The notes: generated by a model not told the origin, from the letters alone. A stretch of 41,065 bases of DNA from an uncultured Chlorobiaceae bacterium (GCA_903908555.1 CAIVSG010000061.1:1-41065), one strand, 5' to 3'. Positions 8,132 to 16,857 are shown, counted from the stretch's first letter. Program-made: numbers and translations.

Positions 8132-8300
8132 GTATCAAGCCTTTTTGATAATCTCTCCGGAACAACCTCTCTTGATTCCAATGGTCATGCAACACCCGTA
8201 ACCATTACTACAGATGGCAACTCTTATGGTATCGTGGGTAATAACTTTTTCACCACCGAACTTTCAGGAACTTCCCTGAAAAATATTATGAATGGCTATA
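8132..8300 (+). pseudogene. Probable orphan coding fragment
   Basis: An open stretch with no plausible start codon begins after TAA at 8129-8131. It reads like protein (segments LDSNGHATPVTITTDGN and YGIVGNNFFTTELSGT), then runs into the antisense of the efflux gene at 8304. Codon choice looks normal and the sequence is Gly/Thr/Asn-rich, as in secreted or adhesin repeats. The family was not recognised. It may be the remnant of a gene cut when the exporter operon or the duplicated receiver arrived. Confidence is low because it rests on composition alone. Confidence 0.3.
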
Positions 8301-8303
8301 TGG

Positions 8304-9821
8304 TCACTTCAACGACAGCGAACCGTTTGTCCACTTTCCGCCCATGGCGACGAAGAGTGCTGTTGTATCCTGCAGTTGCTGGGCCTCGGCTTGAAGGTAA
8401 CTTATTTTTGCCCGACTATATTGGATGTCAGTGACCATTACCTGCAGGTAGTTTGCTGTTCCTGCCTGGTAATTCGCCTTAAGAAGATTCATTGCAATTC
8501 GGGCATCGTTTACAGCCGCAGCTTCGGTTTGCAGCAGTTCGGCGTCGTGCTCCAAAGCACGCAGGATAGAAGCCACTTCGGCAAAAGCAGCAAGAACAGT
8601 TTGTTTATAGCTGGCAAAGCTCTGCTGGTAGGCATCAATGGCCGCCCGACGTTGTGCTCTCAGTGTACCACCTTTAAATAACGGAGCTGTTACATTCCCT
8701 CCTAAGCTCCAGAGATTACTGGTACTGTTTAACAGATTGCCCGTCGTTTGACTGGCCTGTCCGTAACTTGCGTTCAGGGTAATGCTGGGGAACAATGCCG
8801 CGGTAGCAACACCAATCCCTGCACTGGCTGCATGTAACTGCGCTTCTGCGGCAAGAATATCCGGACGCTGGCGAACCAGTTCTGAAGGCAGGGATAAGGG
8901 CAACTGACGTGGCAGTGAAATATCCTTTAACAGAAGTGCAGGTGGTTGAAATTCAGCGGGAGTCTTGCCCTCAAGTGTCGCAAGAAGATGTTCTGCCTTG
9001 CTTAACTTCTGGCTGAGTGGAGGCAGTGTAGCTTCAAGCGCTTTCAGCTGGAGACGTAACGCGAGCAGTGCTCCATAGGTAGTAATGCCTGCCTGGTATT
9101 GTTTTTCAGCAATGCTGATCTGATCTTTTTCGAGCGCAATCATTTGCAAGCTCTCATCAAGTTGTGCATGATAGGCGGCTATTGCTATAGTGGTGTTGAC
9201 AATATTCCCCGTCAGCATCATGTAAGTGCCAAGGGTAAGAGCCCTTTGCCGGTCAACTTGCGCAGCCAAACCTTCTACAGCTCTTCGTTGTCCGCCAAAA
9301 ATGTCGAGCGCGTAGCTTACCGATGAAGAGAGAGTAGTCAAATTAAAGATACTTGCCGGTAAAGAGCTGCCGATGGTAGACGGTGAGTTCCGTTCACGGA
9401 CCTCGGCAAACGATGCACTGATTTGCGGATAAAAAATGCCGGAGCCTGCACGCAGGTTTTCCTGACTCTGCCTGAGACTGGCCTCAGCTGCCTGCAAGCC
9501 GGGATTATCAGCCAACCCTGCACTGACCGCGGCATTCAGCTGTGTTGAATTGAACGAGTGCCACCAGTTGGCTGCAGGGCCGGCACCATTTTCAAAGTGC
9601 TGAGGAAGTCCATCAACTGTCGCGATCTCTTTGGGATCGCCATCATGGGTGTAACGGGTTCCCTTAGGCGCTTCGGGACGGACAAAGTCAGGACCAACGG
9701 CACAGCCCGATAAAAGAAAGAGGGAGATCCCGAATGAAACCAGGAGAGTTTCCCCCCTGCGATAGCCTTGAATTGCGGCGTTATTTTTTTTGCGTACTAT
9801 GTTTTTCACCAATGTAGACAT
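8304..9821 (-). CDS. TolC-like outer-membrane efflux lipoprotein (NodT/OprM family)
   Basis: This encodes 505 residues from ATG 9819-9821; upstream in-frame ATGs (to 9899) lie deep inside the adaptor gene and are less likely. A lipobox LLSGC is followed by AVGPDFVRPEAP, the hallmark of NodT-type lipoproteins. Two OEP domains follow: helices around LRQSQENLRAGSG and again around VRQRPDILAAEAQLHAASA, with the strand motif SITLNASYG. It would form the trimeric outer-membrane channel for the adaptor and ABC pump encoded just upstream. It overlaps the 3' end of the HlyD gene by 41 bases with the ATG above, implying translational coupling. It is the last gene of the minus-strand exporter operon. 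Confidence 0.9.
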   Translation of the reverse strand: MSTLVKNIVRKKNNAAIQGYRRGETLLVSFGISLFLLSGCAVGPDFVRPEAPKGTRYTHDGDPKEIATVDGLPQHFENGAGPAANWWHSFNSTQLNAAVSAGLADNPGLQAAEASLRQSQENLRAGSGIFYPQISASFAEVRERNSPSTIGSSLPASIFNLTTLSSSVSYALDIFGGQRRAVEGLAAQVDRQRALTLGTYMMLTGNIVNTTIAIAAYHAQLDESLQMIALEKDQISIAEKQYQAGITTYGALLALRLQLKALEATLPPLSQKLSKAEHLLATLEGKTPAEFQPPALLLKDISLPRQLPLSLPSELVRQRPDILAAEAQLHAASAGIGVATAALFPSITLNASYGQASQTTGNLLNSTSNLWSLGGNVTAPLFKGGTLRAQRRAAIDAYQQSFASYKQTVLAAFAEVASILRALEHDAELLQTEAAAVNDARIAMNLLKANYQAGTANYLQVMVTDIQYSRAKISYLQAEAQQLQDTTALFVAMGGKWTNGSLSLK

Positions 9822-10728
9822 CAACAAGTTGGCCTGGATAGATTGACACACCTTTTCGTTTTTCAAAACTGAAAATAACCGGCAGAACCCGCACATCAAC
9901 CCGCTCTGTTCTCTGGCTTGAGAGTTCGATCTTGGGAGTTACATTCGGCTGTATTCTCACAAATTTTAACGGAATGTTGATATCCGTACCATGGATAAAC
10001 ATCCGTGCCTGAATATCAGCCGGATCGGGAATCCGGTGAATCAGTATCTCATCAATGTAGCACCGGACAGCAAGATCGCCCTGCATATTTCCCAACACCA
10101 TAACAGGTCGAAATGCCCCGGTATAGCTGCTATAGACACCCTGGCTGGAAATATAACTGCCGACAGCAGTGTTAACCGACAAAACAGTGCCATCCGAAAG
10201 TGCTTTAATGGAATATTTTGCCAACAGTGCATTGGCAGCTTCGTACTGCTTTTGAGCAAGTTCCAAAGCTGCCTTTGCTCCTCTGGCTGCATTTTCAGCC
10301 GTATCAAGGACATCCTTACTTACTGAGCGCGTATCAAGCGACCAGGAGGCTTTCTGTTTCAGATACTGATCCTGCAGATTTTTAAGTGTTGCTTTTGCTA
10401 CATCAACCTGGGCTTTGAATGATGCAGTTGTGGCACGCTGCACAGAGTCGTCCAGAATCAACAAGGGAGTTCCTGGCGGCACATGCTGGCCTTCAGTAAC
10501 CAATATTTTTAACACCGTACCTGGAACTTCAGGATAGACGTTGACATTTTCGCCACTGGCCTGAGGAGTTTCAACAATGCCATTAGCATAAATACCCTTT
10601 GCATAGGGATTCGATGTGGGTTTGAACGCCGCTGGCTGAGGTTTTGCCGGTATCCCTGAAATATAGGCACTACCGATAGCAAGCAGAACTCCCAGTATGG
10701 CAACTCCGATTAACAGTTTATTTTTCAT
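9781..10728 (-). CDS. HlyD-family periplasmic adaptor of an ABC exporter
   Basis: This encodes 315 residues. One N-terminal membrane segment (about residues 4-24) is followed by the first half of a biotinyl-lipoyl fold (PGTVLKILVTEGQHVPPGTP), a coiled-coil hairpin (about 95-170, rich in Ala, Gln and Lys), the second lipoyl half (SDGTVLSVNTAVGSYI) and a beta-barrel region ending at residue ~310 (YPGQLVDVYIGEK). This is the usual adaptor order. It would bridge the inner-membrane permease to the TolC-like lipoprotein. The start overlaps the ATPase gene by 11 bases. The family matches the DevB/MacA type rather than RND adaptors, given the neighbouring ABC genes. Confidence 0.9.
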   Translation of the reverse strand: MKNKLLIGVAILGVLLAIGSAYISGIPAKPQPAAFKPTSNPYAKGIYANGIVETPQASGENVNVYPEVPGTVLKILVTEGQHVPPGTPLLILDDSVQRATTASFKAQVDVAKATLKNLQDQYLKQKASWSLDTRSVSKDVLDTAENAARGAKAALELAQKQYEAANALLAKYSIKALSDGTVLSVNTAVGSYISSQGVYSSYTGAFRPVMVLGNMQGDLAVRCYIDEILIHRIPDPADIQARMFIHGTDINIPLKFVRIQPNVTPKIELSSQRTERVDVRVLPVIFSFEKRKGVSIYPGQLVDVYIGEKHSTQKK

Positions 10729-11431
10729 GCGTTACGATAATGTGTTGCGGTTCAAAGCCGATTATATTTCCATCTTCCATTTTCATGATTGAGTCCGCAT
10801 ATTCGTAGATACGGCTGTCATGCGTCACGATAATAACGCACCGGTCCGGGTTGAGGATTTTTGTTTTGATGAACTCCACGATCTTTCTTCCTGTATCACC
10901 GTCTAGAGAGGCAGTCGGCTCATCAAAGATCAGAATGTCGGGTTTGCCTGCAATTGCCCGTGCAATTGCCACTCGCTGCTGCTCACCACCACTCAGCTTT
11001 ACAGGCTGGAGCTTGGCTCGATCCTTAAGACCCACAATTTCAAGGTACTCCAGGGCAACGTTCAGCGCTTTATCCCAATCCATTTTTTTCAGTATAAGGG
11101 GAATCGCCACATTCTCCACCGTGGTAAGGCGAGGAAAAAGGTGGTAATCCTGAAACACAAAGCCGATTTTGTGCAAGCGAAGATCAGCAATATCATCACT
11201 TTTCATCTGCCAGATATCTTTGCCCTCTACAAGAACACTGCCCTCGTTTGGTTTGAGAATGCCAGAAATCATGCTGAGCAAGGTTGTCTTGCCGCTCCCT
11301 GACGGGCCAACGATATAGAGGAGCTCTCCAAAGTTTGCCTCGAAACTGGCACCCTTTACCGCAGTGGTTTTTGTCTCTCCTTCGCCAAACCATTTTATCA
11401 ACGCCTTGGCCTTTATGGCTACATTTCCCAT
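10718..11431 (-). CDS. ABC transporter ATP-binding protein (DevA/LolD/MacB class)
   Basis: This encodes 237 residues from ATG 11429-11431, which is preceded by AGAGG at a six-base spacing; an in-frame TTG at 11437 is less likely. Visible motifs: Walker A GPSGSGKTT, Q-loop VFQDYHLFP, signature LSGGEQQRVAIARA, Walker B ILIFDEPTASLD and H-loop VTHDSR. It powers the FtsX-type permease encoded immediately upstream; the two genes are two bases apart. The cargo is not predictable from the ATPase; relatives move glycolipids, lipoproteins, macrolides or peptides. Confidence 0.93.
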   Translation of the reverse strand: MGNVAIKAKALIKWFGEGETKTTAVKGASFEANFGELLYIVGPSGSGKTTLLSMISGILKPNEGSVLVEGKDIWQMKSDDIADLRLHKIGFVFQDYHLFPRLTTVENVAIPLILKKMDWDKALNVALEYLEIVGLKDRAKLQPVKLSGGEQQRVAIARAIAGKPDILIFDEPTASLDGDTGRKIVEFIKTKILNPDRCVIIVTHDSRIYEYADSIMKMEDGNIIGFEPQHIIVTHEK

Positions 11432-11433
11432 AG

Positions 11434-12570
11434 TCAACCTCTGAATATATCAAACGGTTGTATCTGGAGGACTTTACGAACCCCGATATAACTGGAAACT
11501 CCTGCCATAATGAGTACCATAACAAATGCAAAGGTAAGATTGGTATAGGTAACCTGAGCAGCATAGCTTGGCAAGCGCAGCTTGGCTAGAATCATAAGAC
11601 CGGATGCCAGCCCGACGCCGAGTCCATAGCCCAGGAGCGCAGTAAATGAAGCCTGAAAAAGAATCATGGTGATAAGCTCGTGGCCTTTTGCTCCAATGGC
11701 TTTCAAGGCGCCAAAGCGCTCCATGTTTTCGAGGATAAAGGTATAGAATGTCTGGCCGGAAATCGAAAGGCCTACGATAAAACTTATTGCCGTCATCATC
11801 AGGACATTCATACCCATGCCGGTCTGGTAGGTATAAAAATCAGAGATTTTCTGGACAAACTGATCGCGGGTAAGTGCCTGATAGCCAAGTTTTTTGATTT
11901 GCTGCTGAATAAACGGAATATCAGCTTCACTTTTTGGCTCAATCAGAATATAGGACGTAGTAAAGCGCATCGAAGGAATGTAGGTGATTGCTCTGTTATA
12001 CGTTGTGTAAACCGTAGGAATGCCGAAAAGACCTCCTGAAGCAACTTTTGCCAAGCCGACGACCACCCCTCGATGATCGTTTATTTCAAATTCGGTTCCA
12101 ATTACGGGATTTTCAAGCTTTTTGAATTCCGCATCCTTGACCACAAAAAAGGCTGATTCAGCATAGATATCCTCAATCTTTCCTTCAATCAATTCCGGTC
12201 TGCCATAGAGAGTGGCATCATCAAGGCCGACAACAGATACTGCCTGATAAGCGCCGCTTTTGAGCTTTACAAGTGCGTTGCCAAAATAGATAGGTACGGC
12301 ATATTTGACGCCTTCAATACTTCTTGCATTTGAAAGGACATAATCAGGCATAGGAATACTGCTGGTGGCGTTGTTCACCGCCGGGTCCATAACCCATATT
12401 TTTGCTCCTACATTATAAACAGATGCTGATGAACGGGATAATATGCCCGAAAACATCGACATCATCATGATCATCAGAAATACAGCGAAGGTAATGCCGA
12501 CTAAAAGGGCTATAAACTTGCTCCTGTCATTAACAAGAAGCTTCAATGCTATTTTAAGAATTCCTGACAC
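11434..12570 (-). CDS. FtsX-family ABC exporter permease (DevC-like)
   Basis: This encodes 378 residues from GTG 12568-12570, with GGTGAT about seven bases upstream as a probable ribosome-binding site. Topology: one TM near residues 15-40 (FIALLVGITFAVFLMIMMMS), a large periplasmic MacB_PCD-like domain (about 45-255), then three TM helices (about 258-280, 305-330, 345-365). An FtsX motif around MERFGALKAIGAKGHEL contacts the ATPase. Four TM helices with a separate ATPase match the DevBCA and LolCE-like arrangement rather than fused MacB. It is the first gene of the exporter operon and diverges from the MarR gene. Confidence 0.9.
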   Translation of the reverse strand: MSGILKIALKLLVNDRSKFIALLVGITFAVFLMIMMMSMFSGILSRSSASVYNVGAKIWVMDPAVNNATSSIPMPDYVLSNARSIEGVKYAVPIYFGNALVKLKSGAYQAVSVVGLDDATLYGRPELIEGKIEDIYAESAFFVVKDAEFKKLENPVIGTEFEINDHRGVVVGLAKVASGGLFGIPTVYTTYNRAITYIPSMRFTTSYILIEPKSEADIPFIQQQIKKLGYQALTRDQFVQKISDFYTYQTGMGMNVLMMTAISFIVGLSISGQTFYTFILENMERFGALKAIGAKGHELITMILFQASFTALLGYGLGVGLASGLMILAKLRLPSYAAQVTYTNLTFAFVMVLIMAGVSSYIGVRKVLQIQPFDIFRG

Positions 12571-12876
12571 TTGCTATCACCGGTTGTTATTTGCTAATAT
12601 TATAAGGGTATACTGGATTGTCAACCACGACCTCTTATTATAAGTTTATCATGGATGTCAATCAAGCAGATTGTATGTTTAGTTATTATGTGATCTTAAC
12701 TTGTCGTCTTCACTTTTGCGATCATTTTATTCTTTCCCAGCGCAAGCATTTCAACTTTTTTCCACGCAGCGCCTCTGTAGGTTGGGTTGATTCCTGAACC
12801 CCAACAACATGAAAGTCGGAATGAGAGAAAATAAAGTTTGGATTGTTGGTGGTTGATTTATTAGTTTAATGTTGAG
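12571..12876. promoter_or_regulatory. Divergent control region between exporter operon and marR
   Basis: This 306-bp AT-rich interval holds no gene. ATTATAAG occurs twice, at 12599-12606 and 12637-12644, 38 bases apart. The second copy sits in an 11-bp palindrome, CTTAT-T-ATAAG (12634-12644). Both lie within 75 bases of the permease start. They are candidate operators for the divergent MarR protein or promoter elements; this is inference. Nothing further was recognised in 12700-12876. Confidence 0.35.
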
Positions 12877-13386
12877 ATGTTTAATGTTGATATTTATTGT
12901 ATGATTACTGGTGTTGCTTCATATTCGGATACTGAAAAAAGGGCTTTGAGCGCTTATACAAAGTTGATGCGTGCTGCTGAGTCGGTCACTGGACGCACGA
13001 GCCGTATTCTGGGGGCTTATAATCTTACGGTGAGTCAGTTTGGAGTTCTTGAGGTTCTCTTTCATAAAGGCTCTCTTTGCCAGAGTGAACTTGCTGCCAA
13101 GATTTTAAAAAGCACGGGAAATATTACCATGGTTATTGATAACCTGGAGAAGCGCAACCTGGTGAGACGTGAGCGTGACCAGAATGACAGGCGTTTTATT
13201 GCCATTCATCTGACAGAATCGGGCCATGTGCTGATTGAAGAAGTTTTTCCATCTATTATGGCGGCCATCGTCAAGGAGATGAGCATCCTTCCTGAGAGAG
13301 AGCAGGGTGAGTTGGCAAGACTGTGTCGTCTCATTGGCCTTCAGGAGGATGCGGGTCGCAGAATTGATGTTTTTACAATCACATAG
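12877..13386 (+). CDS. MarR-family transcriptional regulator
   Basis: This encodes 169 residues from ATG 12877 (ATG 12901 is an alternative; neither has a strong ribosome-binding site). A winged helix-turn-helix is visible: YNLTVSQFGVLEVLFHKG, recognition region SELAAKILKSTGNITMVIDNLEKRNLV, and wing RERDQNDRRFIAIHLTESG. The N- and C-terminal helices would form the dimer. MarR proteins usually repress neighbouring exporter or stress genes and respond to small ligands. It diverges from the ABC exporter operon and is followed after 52 bases by yceI on the same strand, so either may be its target. Confidence 0.9.
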   Translation: MFNVDIYCMITGVASYSDTEKRALSAYTKLMRAAESVTGRTSRILGAYNLTVSQFGVLEVLFHKGSLCQSELAAKILKSTGNITMVIDNLEKRNLVRRERDQNDRRFIAIHLTESGHVLIEEVFPSIMAAIVKEMSILPEREQGELARLCRLIGLQEDAGRRIDVFTIT

Positions 13387-13438
13387 TTCAACGTTACATA
13401 ATCTACTATCAATCAATAAAAACAAAAGGAAGCCGAAG

Positions 13439-14041
13439 ATGAGAAAAAATATCACCAAGGCAATGCTCATTGCAGCAATAATGGCCACACCGGCTCTCGG
13501 CAGTGCGACAGAGTGGAATATTGACGCCGATCACTCAAATGTAGGGTTCAGTGTCAGTCATCTTATGGTATCGCATGTAAAGGGCAACTTCAACAAGTAT
13601 AGTGGCGTTGTTGATATTAATGATAAAGATATCACGAAATCCAGTGTCAACGTTACGATCGATGCCGCGTCCATCAACACGAACGTTCAGAAGCGTGATG
13701 AGCATTTGCGGAGTGCTGATTTCTTTGATGCCGCCAAATACCCGACACTGACCTTTGTTTCAAAAAAATGGACACAGGCCGGCAAGGGTGCATTGAAGGT
13801 TGCGGGAGATCTTACGATCCATGGTGTTACCAAACCGGTAGTGCTTACAGTGGCACCGTTCTCCAGGGAGAGCAAGGATCCATGGGGCAATATGAGACGT
13901 GGAACTTCGGCAAGCACAACCATCAACCGCAAGGATTACGGTCTGGTCTGGAACCAGGCGCTTGAAACAGGTGGAGTGGCTGTCGGCGAAGATGTCAATA
14001 TTTCGCTTGATGTTGAACTGGTGAAAGCGAAGATTAAATAG
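13439..14041 (+). CDS. YceI-family periplasmic lipid-binding protein
   Basis: This encodes 200 residues. ATG 13439 follows AAAGGA with good spacing. A signal peptide (about 1-22, ending near GSATE) precedes a lipocalin-like YceI domain: WNIDADHSNVGFSVSHLMVS, FDAAKYPTLTF, LTIHGVTKPVVL and RKDYGLVWN. YceI proteins bind isoprenoid chains such as quinones in the periplasm; the ligand here is unknown. It is probably co-transcribed with the MarR gene. The TAG stop abuts a heptamer repeat: its last base is followed at once by TTGGCAG. Confidence 0.93.
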   Translation: MRKNITKAMLIAAIMATPALGSATEWNIDADHSNVGFSVSHLMVSHVKGNFNKYSGVVDINDKDITKSSVNVTIDAASINTNVQKRDEHLRSADFFDAAKYPTLTFVSKKWTQAGKGALKVAGDLTIHGVTKPVVLTVAPFSRESKDPWGNMRRGTSASTTINRKDYGLVWNQALETGGVAVGEDVNISLDVELVKAKIK

Positions 14042-14189
14042 TTGGCAGTCAGCAGTCAGCAGTCAGCAGTTGGCAGTGGGCGGTTGGCAATATTGTTTCA
14101 GTGCTGAGTTAAGAAAGAAATCATTTGGCAGTGGGATTTATTGAGTGGTGAGTAAACAGTATTGAATGCCAACTGCCCACTGCCAACTT
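14042..14189. repeat. Heptamer repeat tract downstream of yceI
   Basis: 14042-14090 contains TTGGCAG, TCAGCAG and TGGGCGG units in tandem. 14167-14189 contains the complementary CCAACTG and CCCACTG units. An AGTGCTGAG element lies between at about 14100. The two outer blocks can pair as a hairpin enclosing about 75 bases. Confidence 0.8.
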
Positions 14190-14227
14190 AATAGATTGTG
14201 TTGTGAAATCTTAAATGGAGAGTCGGA

Positions 14228-15007
14228 ATGGCTGATGTAATGCCGGCTGTTTTTTTCGGGCATGGTAATCCTATGAATGCGATTCAGTCGAATGCATTTA
14301 CTGAAGGGTGGAAGAGGTTTGGGCAAAGCATACCGCCCCCTACGGCGATTCTTGCCATATCGGCTCACTGGTATGGTCCTGATTTGGCAGTTTCAGGCAG
14401 CGTGTCTCCCGAAACCATCCATGATTTCTATGGGTTTCCCGGGGAGCTGTTTGAGGTCACATGGCCGGCCCCTGGGAGTCCGGAACTTGCGGAGCGTGTG
14501 CGTAATCTCCTTTTGCCGGTTGATCTGCGTTTCGATGCTCAGCGGGGTCTTGACCATGGCGTTTGGGCAGTGCTCTGCCATCTCTATCCGAAGGCTGATA
14601 TTCCGGTGGTTCAGCTCAGTATTGATAGCAGGAAGGCGCCAGAGTTTCATTATGAGATCGGCCGGCTTCTTCAACCGCTTCGGGATGAGGGGGTGCTGAT
14701 TGTCGGAAGCGGCAATATTGTGCACAACCTTCGTGCGTATGATTGGGAAAATGAGAATACTTCGCCTTTCGACTGGGCTGTTCGATTTGAGTCTGTAATA
14801 AGAAACTTCATGCTTGAAGGGAAAGATCGTGAAGTTGCTGATTACAGCAGCCTTGGTGATGATGCACGGCTTTCGGTACCATCTCCTGACCATTTTTTGC
14901 CTCTGCTCTATGTGCTTGGATTACGCAGAGAGTATGAGCAGGTGAGCTTTCCGGTTGAGGGGATTGTTGGAGGGGCGCTTTCTATGCTCTCTGTTAAGGT
15001 AGGATAG
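14228..15007 (+). CDS. DODA/LigB-type extradiol ring-cleavage dioxygenase family protein
   Basis: This encodes 259 residues. ATG 14228 is preceded by GGAGAGTCGG. Metal-site histidines expected for the family are visible: His12 in FFGHGNPMNA, His47 in ISAHWYG, the catalytic-type His in LDHGVWAVL, His in SGNIVHNL and His in SPDHFLPLLY. The length matches the YgiD/4,5-DOPA dioxygenase group. The real substrate is unknown; many bacterial members are annotated only by fold. It stands alone between two heptamer repeat tracts. It is probably cytoplasmic, as no signal peptide is seen. Confidence 0.88.
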   Translation: MADVMPAVFFGHGNPMNAIQSNAFTEGWKRFGQSIPPPTAILAISAHWYGPDLAVSGSVSPETIHDFYGFPGELFEVTWPAPGSPELAERVRNLLLPVDLRFDAQRGLDHGVWAVLCHLYPKADIPVVQLSIDSRKAPEFHYEIGRLLQPLRDEGVLIVGSGNIVHNLRAYDWENENTSPFDWAVRFESVIRNFMLEGKDREVADYSSLGDDARLSVPSPDHFLPLLYVLGLRREYEQVSFPVEGIVGGALSMLSVKVG

Positions 15008-15016
15008 TGAAATCAG

Positions 15017-15085
15017 TTGGCAGTCAGCAGTTGGCAGTTGGCATTGGAAGATAGTTCTGAGTTAAGAAAAAGAGTGGCAGTTGGC
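15017..15085. repeat. Short heptamer repeat tract
   Basis: TTGGCAG, TCAGCAG and TTGGCAG units occupy 15017-15045, with one more TGGCAGTTGGC near 15075. Same repeat family as at 351 and 14042. Confidence 0.7.
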
Positions 15086-15113
15086 TGGGAAATAGTAGGA
15101 ATAGGGAATGGGG

Positions 15114-15147
15114 CTTATAGGTCTTATAGGCCCGATAGGACTTATAA
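15114..15147. repeat. CTTATAGG-type 10-base repeat
   Basis: CTTATAGGTC and CTTATAGGCC occur in tandem, followed by the inverted form GATAGGACTTATAA. The element is related to the terminator hairpin at 35929-35966, which has the same TATAGG core. Confidence 0.65.
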
Positions 15148-15206
15148 AAGACAGTGTGATAGGGACTTGGGAGCGTTGGCCGTGGGCAAGTGTTGAGGAG
15201 ATGGAT

Positions 15207-15235
15207 CCCTCCTTTGTCGGGATGACAGAGGAGGG
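15207..15235. repeat. Palindromic repeat, inverted copy of the element at 2749
   Basis: A 12-bp stem (15207-15218 with 15224-15235, one G-T pair) encloses loop GGGAT. It is the reverse-complement orientation of the copy after hcp. It lies about 30 bases beyond the end of the minus-strand NlpC gene. Confidence 0.75.
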
Positions 15236-15267
15236 GAGTGTCTGGATGACAAAAAATGGTCGGGAGA

Positions 15268-15924
15268 TCAGGATGGTTCGGATAGCTCGGTATTTGCTTC
15301 CGGCTTGGCAGAGGGTTTTGTCAGCTTTTCTGTCGGGACGTTGAGCAGGCGAACGGCTCCGGCAAATCGCTTGTCGAAGTAGGTTTGCTTCAGTTTATCT
15401 TCGGTGATGCCTTTTGAGAGTGAGGAGTGGATAAAAGTGTCGTTGCCGATAAATATCCCTACATGGTTGATTTGGTGGCCATTTGTCTGGAAAAATACGA
15501 GATCGCCTGGCTGCAGTTCATTTTTTCCGACTTTATTGCCGATAGCAGACATCTCCCTTGAAGAACGGGGGAGATGCATATTAAATGCCTTGTCGTACAT
15601 GAAGCGGACAAAACCTGAGCAGTCAAATCCTTTGGCTGTTTCTCCGCCGAAACGGTATCGGGTTCCAAAATAGTGTATGACCTGGCTGAAGAACGTTCCC
15701 ATATGCCCAAAGGTCTGTGGGGAGTGTTCGGAACTTGTTGCTGTCTGTTGCTCCTTTACTGCTGCTTCTGCAGCAGGGTCAGAAAGGGCTGTTGCGGGTT
15801 GTGCAAATTGAAGTGATGATAGAGTCAGGAAGAGAGCTATAAAACGAAATGGTTTGAATCTATATTTCTGCGCAATATTTATACGCAGTGGCTGTTCGAC
15901 AGTTTGCTGCAAAGGCATAGGCAC
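15268..15924 (-). CDS. NlpC/P60-family cell-wall endopeptidase
   Basis: This encodes 218 residues. A hydrophobic segment at about residues 27-46 (ending PATA) looks like a signal peptide after an unusually long basic N-terminus; the start may lie further in. The catalytic domain begins near residue 75 and shows nucleophile Cys102 in GFDCSGFVRFMY, His154 in INHVGIFIG and His166 in FIHSSLSKG, plus PGDLVFF. Such enzymes cut D-gamma-Glu to diamino-acid bonds in peptidoglycan stem peptides. The Lys/Pro/Glu-rich tail is not conserved. It is transcribed alone. Confidence 0.92.
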   Translation of the reverse strand: MPMPLQQTVEQPLRINIAQKYRFKPFRFIALFLTLSSLQFAQPATALSDPAAEAAVKEQQTATSSEHSPQTFGHMGTFFSQVIHYFGTRYRFGGETAKGFDCSGFVRFMYDKAFNMHLPRSSREMSAIGNKVGKNELQPGDLVFFQTNGHQINHVGIFIGNDTFIHSSLSKGITEDKLKQTYFDKRFAGAVRLLNVPTEKLTKPSAKPEANTELSEPS

Positions 15925-16143
15925 TGTTTTTAATGAGGGTTCAGGGCTTCGTCTTGCCGGTAAAATTTTATCTTAAAAGTATAAGAACATATCGGGAGAT
16001 ATCCCAATGTTTTTACGGGGAATAATGAGTTATTCCTTTAAAATCAGCATTGCTTTTCAAGATAAGCAGGAAGATAGTTACTTTGCTGAAGTAAGGCGGA
16101 AATCCCGTCGTATTTTTCTCTTTCACCCTTAAATCCTTGTCGG

Positions 16144-16836
16144 ATGACTGAATTTGATGGCCTCAATGAACCGCTTGGTGTTGAGGAGATGCTTGTTCTA
16201 GAAGCGTTTCTGACTTCAGAGCGATCTTCCGGTAATGCGATGTCGATTGATGCTCTCGATGGATTCTTTACCGCTCTTGTTATCGGGCCGGTAATGGTAT
16301 TGCCAAGTGAGTGGATTCCGTTTTTTCTTGGAGCAGAGATGGATGGGGAATTTTTGTCGATTGAAGAGGCACAGAATATCATGCAGCTGCTTTTGCGCTA
16401 TATGAATTCGATTGCAGCTGCTTTTCAGGAAGATGCAGACGAGTTTGTTCCAATTTTTGAATGTTGTGAGTTTGAAACCATGGCGGACGAAAATTCAGCA
16501 GCTACTTCCTGGGCTCTTGGATTTATTATGGGTATGGAGCTGCGTTTTGATGAGTGGAAGCCGATCTTTGATGTGGGGGAAGAAGATAGCGAGGATGAGG
16601 ACTTGATTCTTGCCCCGATTCTTCTACTTGCCGGTCAGGATCACGAGGCTCATGAGCTGACGGATAAAGACAGGGAGATACTTAAAGAGCTTGTGGGTGA
16701 AAGTGTTATGAATATTTTCTGGTTCTGGCAGGCCTATAGTGAGCAGGTCGAACAACCGCTTCAATCCAATCAAAAAAAGCCAAGGATCATTCCTTTTGAC
16801 GAGAATGCCTCTCTTTTTGGTCCTGACAGTCAGTAA
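16144..16836 (+). CDS. YecA/UPF0149-family protein
   Basis: This encodes 230 residues and is strongly acidic. The UPF0149 helical domain shows MSIDALDGFFTALVIGP, LPSEWIPFFLG, and further on SWALGFIMGMELRFDEWKP. Many relatives end in a SEC-C zinc motif; none is visible here, where the tail reads FDENASLFGPDSQ. The function of the family is poorly defined. No Shine-Dalgarno sequence precedes ATG 16144. It is followed after 21 bases by the VanX-like gene, so the two are probably co-transcribed. Confidence 0.82.
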   Translation: MTEFDGLNEPLGVEEMLVLEAFLTSERSSGNAMSIDALDGFFTALVIGPVMVLPSEWIPFFLGAEMDGEFLSIEEAQNIMQLLLRYMNSIAAAFQEDADEFVPIFECCEFETMADENSAATSWALGFIMGMELRFDEWKPIFDVGEEDSEDEDLILAPILLLAGQDHEAHELTDKDREILKELVGESVMNIFWFWQAYSEQVEQPLQSNQKKPRIIPFDENASLFGPDSQ

Positions 16837-16857
16837 AACACAGCACTCTTTCTCTCT

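Noticed and set aside
15108-15344. 78-codon plus-strand reading frame starting with a GLIGLIGPIGLI-like run
   Set aside because: It is the translation of repeat elements (CTTATAGG type and palindromic repeat) and then overlaps the NlpC gene in antisense.
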